Notes under the pieces: generated by a model
Seen by the model: only the letters and a program-made list of their open reading frames with translations
Database searches by the model: none
Told to the model about the DNA's origin: nothing
DNA from: Baffinella frigidus
Lineage: Eukaryota > Cryptophyceae > Cryptomonadales > Baffinellaceae
Direction of reading: 5' to 3'
Length of the DNA: 19,378 nucleotides
Assembly: GCA_026770585.1 (NCBI GenBank)
Contig: MU646383.1
Coordinates: forward strand, 577,325 to 596,702
Translations under genes and position numbers: made by a program
In this document: piece by piece, positions 13,912-19,378 of the stretch
How the letters are laid out: each line of letters opens with the position of its first letter
Numbering within the stretch: position 1 is the stretch's first letter

Positions 13912-13953
13912 TCCGTCAGTCAGAGAAGGTCCAGGGTGCAAGGTCCCACCCTT

Positions 13954-14124
13954 CCACACGAGGCTATCTATGCGAACAGATTCCCAAGTCAATTATTGGA
14001 TTATTGCCCAGGACACACGCCAAAAGTCAGCAATTGGTCACGTATCTGCACGCTTTCCGTGCAGGCTTTCCCCCAACCCCCTAAAACGTCCATTTATTAT
14101 GTTCGCATGTGTAGCTTCGTGTGG
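13954..14124 (+). repeat. Fold-back element, family D, copy 3
   Basis: CCACACGAGGCTATC...ATGCGAACAG pairs with TGTTCGCATGTGTAGCTTCG at the right end; 171 bp. The interior palindrome is CTGCACG/CGTGCAG. It lies just after an ARM exon remnant. Confidence 0.8.
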
Positions 14125-14206
14125 CTGGCCACCAAACTGGTGAGCCCAAATAGACTGAAAATGGCTCCAACTCGATCTCAAGTCTAAACCCTGAACCACA
14201 ACCCGC

Positions 14207-14460
14207 GCTCTCCTGAGCGCAGAACGACCGCAATCATGCAAAAAGCTAACGCCAGCGAGGTACTCAGAGCCTACGGATTGCCTACGGTGGAAGCCCCCCT
14301 CCTACGACTTTTAAAGGCCTTTTTAGTTTTTAACGTCGTAGGAGGAGGGGGGGTTCCTACCGTAGGCTAAGGGGTCCGCTGGTGTTGGCGTTTCGCATTA
14401 GCAAGGTCAGAGAGAGACCTTTGTTGGTGCTCTCCGGAGCGCATAACGGCCGCAGAGACT
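14207..14460. repeat. Nested inverted repeat with flanking direct repeats
   Basis: Outer ends AACGCCAGCG (14248-14257) and CGCTGG..TTGGCGTT (to 14392) enclose inner ends AGCCTACGG (14268) and CCGTAGGCT (14368). These in turn enclose CCCCCCTCCTACGAC / GTCGTAGGAGGAGGGGGG. CTCTCC[T/G]GAGCGCA.AACG[A/G]CCGCA occurs on both sides, near 14210 and 14429. Confidence 0.65.
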
Positions 14461-14470
14461 CTGACGGCTC

Positions 14471-14596
14471 CGACTATTGCTAAGTTGACATGCTGGGTTC
14501 GCGGTACAACCCCGTCAACTTTGGGGCCAAAACGAGCCCGGCCTCACCAAAATGGCAAGCGCAAATCAGCCTTTGAGTTACCTTGCGCCACGCGAC
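14471..14596 (-). repeat. Inverted copy of ARM exon end plus intron-like repeat
   Basis: The reverse complement reads GTCGCGTGGCGCAAG|GTAACT then the whole intron-like repeat to CAACTTAGCAATAG. It matches 13789-13911. It is an inverted duplication of a splice junction with its intron. Confidence 0.75.
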
Positions 14597-14639
14597 ATCA
14601 GAGAGAGACCTTGGCTGGTGCCAACCGGCCGCCATGTAT

Positions 14640-14850
14640 GTTCTCTGAATGCTTGACATGAAGTTCGGGTCATCACCCTGACGGGTTGAGTCCAGGGTTC
14701 AACCCCTGAAAAAAACTCTGAACCCTGAACTCAACCCTGAACCCCGCCGAAGGGTTTAGGGGTTTATGAATGCTTTGCATAAAGTTACATAGAGTTTGGG
14801 TTTAGGGGTTTGGGTCCATACCCTGACGCGCGCGCGTTTTCGAGCAAAGG
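14640..14850. repeat. Short duplicated segments with telomere-like pieces
   Basis: GAATGCTT...CATGAAGTTCGGGTCATCAC and GAATGCTTTGCATAAAGTTA... ending CATACCCTGACG are diverged copies (14647 and 14768). CTGAACCC / TTTAGGGG pieces lie between them. No gene. Confidence 0.45.
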
Positions 14851-14887
14851 TAGTATAAGGTAGTATATTGGAGTTTAAGGTAGTATA

Positions 14888-14941
14888 CTGGTCAAACTGG
14901 TCAAACTGGTCAAACTGGTCAAACTGGTCAAACTGGTCAAA
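14888..14941 (+). repeat. Six perfect copies of CTGGTCAAA
   Basis: A 9-bp tandem array preceded by three AAGGTAGTATA-like copies (14855-14888). The minus-strand frame gives an FDQ run that reflects only the repeat. Confidence 0.9.
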
Positions 14942-14967
14942 CTGGGGTGAGTGGCGCCGCCGCCCCA

Positions 14968-15129
14968 CCACACAGCGGAATTCGCAGGGATTTTGAATAA
15001 CCCTTAAGCGATAAGACCTAGGACCCTACGGTAGGCAATCCGTAGGAACATAGGGGGGGTTCCTACGGATAAGGTAACGGAAAGGTGGCCCGATTCGGGC
15101 CGAAAACCCCTTCGAAGCAAGCTGTGTGG
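14968..15129 (-). repeat. Fold-back element, family C, copy 2
   Basis: CCACACAGCGG and GCTGTGTGG ends. The interior is reverse-complementary in order to 476-635 (AGACCTAGGACCCTACGGTA, CCTACGGATAAGGTAACGGA). Confidence 0.8.
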
Positions 15130-15313
15130 TAGCCGGCGGGCAGCGCACACCGACGACATCACCTTGTCCAGCACTCAATGCTTTACACACCGCCTGACGC
15201 TACGGGCCCGGCATTCAAAGTTGACGATGTGCCAAAAGTTGACGATCCAGCTGGATGTGTCTCACGGCTCAATGGCTGCGAGCACGGCGGGCTGGAATCA
15301 CTAGCCCGTGGAG

Positions 15314-15422
15314 GTGGCTCAAATAGTGCTCTGGGGCATTTTCGATTTACCTTGGACCGGGGTCAGATCCGACCCCGGTCCAAGGTGAAATCGAAGACCT
15401 TTCAGGGCACTATTTGAGCCAC
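15314..15422. repeat. Long hairpin with ~52-bp arms
   Basis: GTGGCTCAAATAGTGC...GGACCGGGGTC and GACCCCGGTCC...GCACTATTTGAGCCAC fold around AGATCC, with a few mismatches. Diverged AAAGTTGACG strings lie on both sides (15212, 15238, 15449). Confidence 0.8.
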
Positions 15423-15526
15423 GTGGGATGGCTCGTGGCCCTGCTCGAAAGTTGACGGTTTAGCACCAGCATCGTCAACTTTTGGCACTGTTTTATTCTT
15501 TTGCGGGGCCAACAGGTTGCTAGGGC

Positions 15527-15678
15527 AACGTCCTGAAAATCGGCTAGTTAGGCCTACGGTATTGCGTACAGTAGGCCGTAGGCCTCCTAGGACCTAATGT
15601 TTCGTAGGACCACCCCTAGGCCCCTGCGGCCTACCGTAGGAAATACCGTAGGCTTAACTACCCGTGTTTTAGGACGTT
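15527..15678. repeat. Diverged family F element
   Basis: AACGTCCTGAAAATCGGCTA and ACTACCCGTGTTTTAGGACG replace the family F ends; TTAGGCCTACGGTATTGCG and CCTACCGTAGG.AATACCGTA are kept. AGCCTATG.AGATG follows on the right, as it does at 1241 in the reference copy, so the flank may belong to the element. Confidence 0.65.
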
Positions 15679-15706
15679 AGCCTATGCAGATGCGAAAACC
15701 GCTCCA

Positions 15707-15910
15707 GAGCCAATGTGGTAGGACTTGGCCAAATCGAACCTCGAACTTACAAGATGCGAACTTCTAGATGGACCCTTTTGGACATGCAGTGTTTTAAATT
15801 CAAATTTTGCAGTACAAATCATGCTGCTTACTAATAATTACGGTCCATCTAGCAGTTCGCATCTTGTAAGTTCGAAGGTCGATTTGGCCAAGTCCTACCA
15901 CACTGGCTCT
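15707..15910. repeat. Long inverted repeat element with ~68-bp arms
   Basis: The arms 15707-15774 and 15842-15910 are nearly perfect (GGTAGGACTTGGCCAAATCG, GAACTTACAAGATGCGAACT) around a 67-bp AT-rich centre. The open frame that crosses it has no further support. No other copy in the window. Confidence 0.85.
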
Positions 15911-16045
15911 AGCACCCTCACGCGTGAGGCGTGATTCCGGACACACGTCTTATTTTGAAGAGTGTACCCGGATCCGAAATTCGGAGTGGCAAATCTGCAG
16001 ATTCCGACGTATGACCTGGCGTGGTTACTTTGCGTTTTCGAGCAG

Positions 16046-16090
16046 GGGAGCGGGGCAGCTGCGGTGAGTGCCATCTGGGCCTTCATCCAG
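16046..16090 (+). CDS. Short phase-0 exon GSGAAAVSAIWAFIQ, ARM-like
   Basis: After TTTCGAGCAG a 45-bp segment reads GSGAAAVSAIWAFIQ and ends at CAG|GTTGCG. A-V-S-A-I-W-A-F-I fits an armadillo helix 3. Three damaged relatives follow: about 16148-16175, 16400-16500 (split by a short insertion after GGGCCTTCAT) and 17311-17340 (AGCGCCACCTGGGCGTTGGT). The donor context GTTGCGAGCCCCC is copied with it each time. Assignment to the ARM gene rests on strand, phase and pattern only. Confidence 0.4.
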
Positions 16091-16147
16091 GTTGCGAGCC
16101 CCCACCCCCCCCTATACGACTTTTGCGCCAAAAGTTGCCGATATTGT

Positions 16148-16500
16148 AGTGGGCCTTTATTCAGGTTGCCAGCGCCCCCCCCGTAACCCTAAACCAGGTG
16201 CATCAGAAAAAGCCTTAAAGTCAATTATCTCTGGGGCAAGTTGACTTTTGATGAAAGGTCCGGAGCCCACCCTGGTGTGGTGAGAGCTCGTATCTCATCT
16301 ATGTTGGTGTATCTTAAGCCTGTATATGAAGGCTAGATAGGCGACTGTCTTATTTCTACCCTTTAAGATACACCAAAATCGTATTCATGAGAGATACTCG
16401 CCGCGGCGGTGAGCGCCATCTGGGCCTTCATTTCAGACGAACGTCTAAAGTAGTCGCCCAGTCAACTTAACCTTCTTCCAAGACATTCAGGTTGCGAGCC
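16148..16500 (+). pseudogene. Damaged copies of the AVSAIWAFIQ exon
   Basis: GGGCCTTTATTCAGGTTGCC at 16151-16170 retains only the 3' end. GCGGTGAGCGCCATCTGGGC at 16406-16425 is followed by CTTCATT, an insertion of about 55 bp, and then TTCAGGTTGCGAGCCCCCTC at 16487. Between the copies lie a family B fragment (16214-16280) and an inverted repeat (16284-16400). Confidence 0.5.
16284..16400. repeat. Imperfect inverted repeat element
   Basis: CTCGTATCTCAT...GGTGTATCTTA pairs with TAAGATACACC...ATGAGAGATACTCG. It is about 117 bp and sits between two damaged exon copies. Confidence 0.65.
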
Positions 16501-16504
16501 CCCT

Positions 16505-16665
16505 CCACACAGCGGACTTCGAAGGGATTTCGAATAATCCTTCAGCGATAAGACCTGGGACCCTACAATAGGCAACCCGTAGGGATATAGGGGGTTTCCT
16601 ACGGATAAGGTAACGGAAATTCGGCCCAAAATGGGCCGAAAATCCCCTCGTGGCCCGCTGTGTCG
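16505..16665 (-). repeat. Fold-back element, family C, copy 3
   Basis: CCACACAGCGGACTTCGAAG begins it and CCGCTGTGTC ends it. It has the same interior as 14968-15129. It directly follows GTTGCGAGCCCCCT of a damaged exon copy. Confidence 0.8.
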
Positions 16666-16812
16666 CCCGGACGACTTTCGCCCAAAAGTTGCCGATATTG
16701 TACCACACAGCCGGCGAATCAACTTCGGGTCTCATCGTTTTGAGGCGACCGGATTGACCTAGGGAGAGCTGGACTTGAGCGCCACCCTCTTCCTGCTCTG
16801 GGCGAGTTTCAC

Positions 16813-16948
16813 CTCGAAAGATAACTGAATGCGTTCCCTAATTGGCGTTTTCAGTTAATTAGGAGGCCTGATTAAATTTACTATGCCTTAACTAATTTCT
16901 GCTATTCAACCTCCTATTGAAAAGGAACTCATTCAGTTATCTTCCGAG
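16813..16948 (-). repeat. Fold-back element, family E, copy 2
   Basis: CTCGAAAGATAACTGAAT and ATTCAGTTATCTTCCGAG ends, 136 bp, opposite orientation to 931-1066. Confidence 0.8.
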
Positions 16949-16991
16949 ATCAAGTCCCAACGCCAGGTCAAAAGTCGAAATTTGAACGTTT

Positions 16992-17160
16992 TTTCATTTT
17001 ACTACACGATCTAGAAGTAAGGTTGATTCTACCCGAGAAACACGCGCCAAAAGTCTTGGGAATTGGAGCTTTTTGCCGCCGGAGTTTTAAAAATATGTAT
17101 CACGATAAGCCATCTAAACACTTTTAGTGCGAACGAGTGTGTGTGATAATCCCACTTCTG
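16992..17160 (+). repeat. Dispersed repeat, copy 2 of 6848-7005
   Basis: Shared blocks: TTTTCATTTTACTACAC, GGTTGATTCTACCCGAGAAA, GCCAAAAGT, AACACTTTTAG, ATCCCACTT. It is more AT-rich than copy 1. Confidence 0.65.
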
Positions 17161-17372
17161 CCCTGGCGCGGATGCGCATGCGGCGCCGCTCTCCTGCTCG
17201 AAAACGCCAGAGCGTCAGGGTGCTGGCCCAACATTTGTGTAAAGCATTCAGAGATTTCATCCCGCAGCATTTAGATTAAATGCTCGGGAGTTCCCCGCAT
17301 GTACGAAAATTACAGCGCCACCTGGGCGTTGGTTCAGGTTGCGAGCCCCCTCCCGGACGGGTGCGTGCCTAC

Positions 17373-17553
17373 CCACACGAGGCTATCCATGCGAACAGAT
17401 TCATAAGTCAATTATTAGATTATTGCCCAGGAAATACGCCAAAAGTCAGCAATTGATCACGTTTCCCCCGGGAAAAGCAGGAGGAAACGTGATCATTTCC
17501 CACAAAATTTTAGAATGTCCTTTTATTCTGTTCGCATGGATAGCCTCGTGTGG
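17373..17553 (+). repeat. Fold-back element, family D, copy 4
   Basis: 181 bp with CCACACGAGGCTATCCATGC ends. The central palindrome is GATCACGTTTCC...GGAAACGTGATC, but its loop differs from that of copy 1. It directly abuts the family A element at 17554. Confidence 0.85.
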
Positions 17554-17739
17554 ACAGGGGTACCTCGCTCATAAGAAACAGCCAACCCCTAGGACCCTAC
17601 AGTAGGACCATGCCTAGGGTCCTAGGGTGGTCCAAGGGGGGGGGCAGTTTCTTGTGAGCGAGGTACCCCTGTAGGGTCCTAGGCCGCCGACCCTGATGGG
17701 GATGCTGGGGGTGGGTGACTAGCGCTCTGGCTGGGCAAA
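17554..17739. repeat. Fold-back element, family A, copy 2, with flanking duplication
   Basis: Same length and order as 46-231, with few differences. Directly after it, 17738-17766 is a near-perfect 29-bp palindrome AAGCGATACAGGGTACC...CTGT...CGCTT. Confidence 0.8.
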
Positions 17740-17868
17740 GCGATACAGGGTACCCCTGTATCGCTTACGCCGGGGCAAGTGGGTTCAGTCCAGACTGGTG
17801 GGCGTATCAATATTTAATATTCAAAATTCGTTAATTAATTAATTAAATAATGGGGGGGGGGGGTGCAG

Positions 17869-17946
17869 GTGCGGTCGACGGTGGACCGTGCGACGTCGGC
17901 TGGGGCAATCAGGCCCCTCATCCTTCTCTGCAAGGAGGCCAAGGAG
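17869..17946 (+). CDS. ARM-repeat exon (AGAIRPLILLCKEAKE), 26 codons
   Basis: GGGTGCAG is followed by 78 bp, exactly 26 codons, phase 0, ending at GAG|GTCTAAACC. It reads VRSTVDRATSAGAIRPLILL then CKEAKE. A-G-A-I-x-P-L-I-x-L-L is the armadillo helix 1-helix 2 signature. Joined in phase to the exon at 18803-18880 it gives one complete ARM unit: GAIRPLILLCKEAKE / ESQLRQTTGAIMDVCFSDAN. The intron between starts GTCTAAACC and consists of CCCTAAA-like DNA. A copy with an internal deletion lies at 18130-18199. ARM proteins act as binding scaffolds; the partner is unknown. Confidence 0.7.
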
Positions 17947-18290
17947 GTCTAAACCCCGAACCCTAAACCCTGAACCCTAAAACACCTAAGCCCCGAACCT
18001 CAAACCCCAAACCGGCCACGGCACCGCAAGAGTCGCCCGAAACCCAACACTAATCCCAAACCACCTAAACCCAACCCCCCCCAACTCAAAACCTACGCCG
18101 TAGCTCTCAACGGAGTAGTAACGAAGAAGAAAGAAGGGTAGGGCGACGTCGGCGGGGGCGAATCTTTCTGTGCAAAGAGGCCAAGGAGGTCTGCATCTCT
18201 GAACCCTCAAACCCTGAACCCTGAACCCTGAATCCCAAACCCTAAACCCTAAACCCTACACTCTCAACCCTCAACCCGAAACCCTAACAG
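17947..18290 (-). repeat. Telomere-like intron, C-rich on plus strand
   Basis: It begins GTCTAAACCCCGAACCCTAA at the ARM exon donor and ends GAAACCCTAACAG before GAGTCGCAG. It contains a decayed exon copy at 18130-18199 (GCGACGTCGGCGGGGGCG, TGCAAAGAGGCCAAGGAG|GTCTGC), where the middle of the exon is deleted and the frame lost. Confidence 0.7.
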
Positions 18291-18599
18291 GAGTCGCAGC
18301 TGCGGCAGACGACAGGCGCAATAATGGACCCTCAACCCTAAGCCCTAAACCCTAAACCCCAAACCCCAAACCCCAAACCTCAAACCCCAAACCTCAACCC
18401 CCAAACCCTAAACCCTAAACCCTGAACCCGCCTGGGAACAGGAGTCTCAGCAGTTGCAGCCCCAAACCCCCAAACCCCACACCTCAATCCCTAAACCCTG
18501 AACCCTAAACCCCAAACCCTCAACCCTAAGATTTAAACGCTTAACGCTCAACCCTATCAGGAGTCGCAGATGCGGCAGACGACAGGGGCGATAATGGAC
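18291..18599 (+). pseudogene. Truncated copies of the ESQLRQTTGAIMD exon
   Basis: 18291-18329 and 18561-18599 both read ESQ[L/M]RQTTGAIMD after a CTAACAG / CTATCAG acceptor. Both stop being homologous at exactly the same base, after ATAATGGAC, where CCTCAACCCT telomere-like DNA begins. A poorer remnant, GGAGTCTCAGCAGTTGCAG, is at 18441-18459. The shared breakpoint shows that the truncated form was duplicated along with its telomere-like tail. Confidence 0.7.
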
Positions 18600-18802
18600 C
18601 CTCAACCCTCAACCACAAACCCTAAACCCTAAACCCTGAATCCTGAACCCTAAACCCTAAACCCTAAGCCCTGAACGTTAAACCCAAGCCCTAATCCCCA
18701 AACCATGGACCCCAACCCCCAAAAACTCAAAGCCTAAACCCCAAAGCCTAAGCCGTAAACGCTAAACCCAAACCCTAAGCCGTAAACCCGAAACCCTAAC
18801 AG
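18330..18802 (-). repeat. Telomere-like tracts between exon copies
   Basis: CCCTAAA, CCCCAAA and CCCTCAA units in many variants, C-rich on the plus strand. They are interrupted only by the truncated exon copies. The last stretch ends CCCGAAACCCTAACAG before the full exon. Confidence 0.85.
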
Positions 18803-18880
18803 GAGTCGCAGCTACGGCAGACGACGGGGGCGATAATGGACGTGTGCTTCTCTGATGCCAACCGCGAGGCCGTCGCCCAG
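18803..18880 (+). CDS. ARM-repeat exon (ESQLRQTTGAIMDVCFSDAN), 26 codons
   Basis: The acceptor CCCTAACAG opens 78 bp, 26 codons, phase 0, to CAG|GTCAAT. It reads ESQLRQTTGAIMDVCFSDAN then REAVAQ. The x-x-x-T-x-G-A-x-x-x-x-x-F-S-D-x-N-R-E-A-x-A pattern is the armadillo helix 3 with its conserved N-R-E-A turn. Two truncated copies lie upstream (18291, 18561), and a copy of the second half (DVCFSDFNREAVAQ) lies at 19046-19087 after a minisatellite. Together with 17869-17946 it is the strongest coding evidence in the window. Confidence 0.7.
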
Positions 18881-18897
18881 GTCAATTTGCCGCAGCA

Positions 18898-19034
18898 CAT
18901 CTATTGTAAACATTTTTACATCTATTGTACACTGTATACATGTATTGTACGGTGTATTTATGTATTTTATGGTGTATATATCTATTGTACAGTGTATATA
19001 TCTATTGTGCGGTGTATACATGTATTGTACAGTG
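18898..19034 (+). repeat. AT-rich minisatellite, ~20-bp unit
   Basis: About seven copies of TCTATTGTACAGTGTATACA-like units directly follow the ARM exon donor region. Open frames on both strands are periodic translations of the unit and are not genes. Confidence 0.85.
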
Positions 19035-19045
19035 TGTAGATACTG

Positions 19046-19087
19046 GACGTGTGTTTCTCTGACTTCAACCGCGAGGCCGTCGCCCAG
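19046..19087 (+). pseudogene. Partial ARM exon copy (DVCFSDFNREAVAQ)
   Basis: 42 bp match the second half of 18803-18880 with two amino-acid-level differences or fewer, ending at CAG|GTCAAA. It lacks an acceptor of its own, because the minisatellite runs up to TACTGGAC. The following 19105-19180 again carries minisatellite-like units, so exon half plus minisatellite is a tandem module. Confidence 0.65.
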
Positions 19088-19104
19088 GTCAAATTGCGGC
19101 AGTA

Positions 19105-19180
19105 CATCTATATTGCAAAAAAAATTACATCCATTATACGGTGTATACATCCCGTGTACAGTGTATACATCTATTGTGTG
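19105..19180 (+). repeat. Second minisatellite block
   Basis: ACATC.ATTATACGGTGTAT and GTACAGTGTATACATCTATT units resemble 18898-19034 but are fewer and interrupted by an A run. Confidence 0.7.
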
Positions 19181-19184
19181 CTAA

Positions 19185-19378
19185 AACCGAAAACCGAAAA
19201 CCGAAACCCCGAAAGCCTAACCTCCGAATCCTAACTCCTCAACCCTCAACTCCAAACCCTAAACCCTAAACCCTAACCCTAACCCCGAAACCCGAAACCC
19301 GAAACCCGAAACCCGAAACCCGAAACCCGAAACCCGAAACCCGAAACCCGAAACCCGAAACCCGAAACCCGAAACCCG
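19185..19378 (-). repeat. Telomere-like DNA ending in a perfect CCCGAAA array
   Basis: Degenerate CCGAAAA / CCCTAAA units give way at 19284 to about 13.5 uninterrupted CCCGAAA units to the window edge. It may continue beyond the window. Confidence 0.9.

Noticed and set aside
14888-14941. Possible CRISPR array
   Set aside because: The 9-bp units are contiguous without spacers; it is a simple minisatellite.
15725-15934. 69-codon open frame
   Set aside because: It lies across a long inverted repeat with 68-bp arms; coding is not needed to explain it.
18812-19184. Overlapping open frames of 109-112 codons on both strands
   Set aside because: They are mostly periodic translation of the 20-bp minisatellite; only the short DVCFSD.NREAVAQ parts are supported as coding.
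19284-19378. True chromosome end
   Set aside because: The perfect array is short, is the TTTCGGG variant, and reads 5'-CCCGAAA on the plus strand toward the window's right edge. A right-hand telomere would show the G-rich strand 5' to 3' toward the end. It is more likely interstitial, or simply cut by the window.

Overview
The window looks like a eukaryotic nuclear region from a protist or microalga rather than a prokaryotic one. Plant-type telomere-like repeats (TTTAGGG, with a TTTCGGG variant) are scattered inside the sequence in both orientations. Coding sequence occurs as short phase-0 exons with GT-AG borders, and much of the rest is small fold-back (MITE-like) elements. No complete gene, rRNA, CRISPR array or prokaryotic operon is visible. 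Green algae and dinoflagellates are both possible hosts; the sequence does not settle this.

Layout. 1-3400: a dense mosaic of terminal-inverted-repeat elements (about 120-180 bp), many carrying a CCTAGGACC / CCTACCGTAGG palindromic core, plus one nested insertion with a clear target duplication and one perfect 89-bp inverted repeat. 3400-5170: decayed copies, in both orientations, of two unrecognised exon families. 5534-5752: an AT-rich relic with a protein motif I associate with protein-primed family-B DNA polymerases of Polinton or virus-like elements. 5750-8190: more MITEs, AT-rich relics and two GAA-rich tracts. 8190-9860: degenerate telomere-like DNA interleaved with short exons of a minus-strand, coiled-coil-like gene (exons at 9975-10145, 9375-9419, 8887-8931, and a damaged one at 8740-8778). 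10550-19100: plus-strand exons of an armadillo (ARM) repeat protein, tandemly duplicated and partly broken, separated by MITEs, a repeated intron-like element and telomere-like introns. 19284-19378: a perfect CCCGAAA array running off the window end.

How it fits together. Two fragmentary genes point away from each other from about 10.2-10.5 kb. In both, several introns are telomere-like and mostly carry the C-rich strand (CCCTAAA/CCCGAAA) in the sense direction, with splice-like borders such as GTCTAA...AACAG. A second intron type is a short repeat (start GT, end CAACTTAGCAATAG) found at several exon junctions, which makes it introner-like. The most interesting possibility is therefore a locus whose introns come from two recurrent sources, telomere-like tracts and an introner-like element, while MITEs and segmental duplications break up the exons. 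All exon calls come from reading frames, splice-like borders and internal copies by eye; none has been tested with transcripts or database searches.
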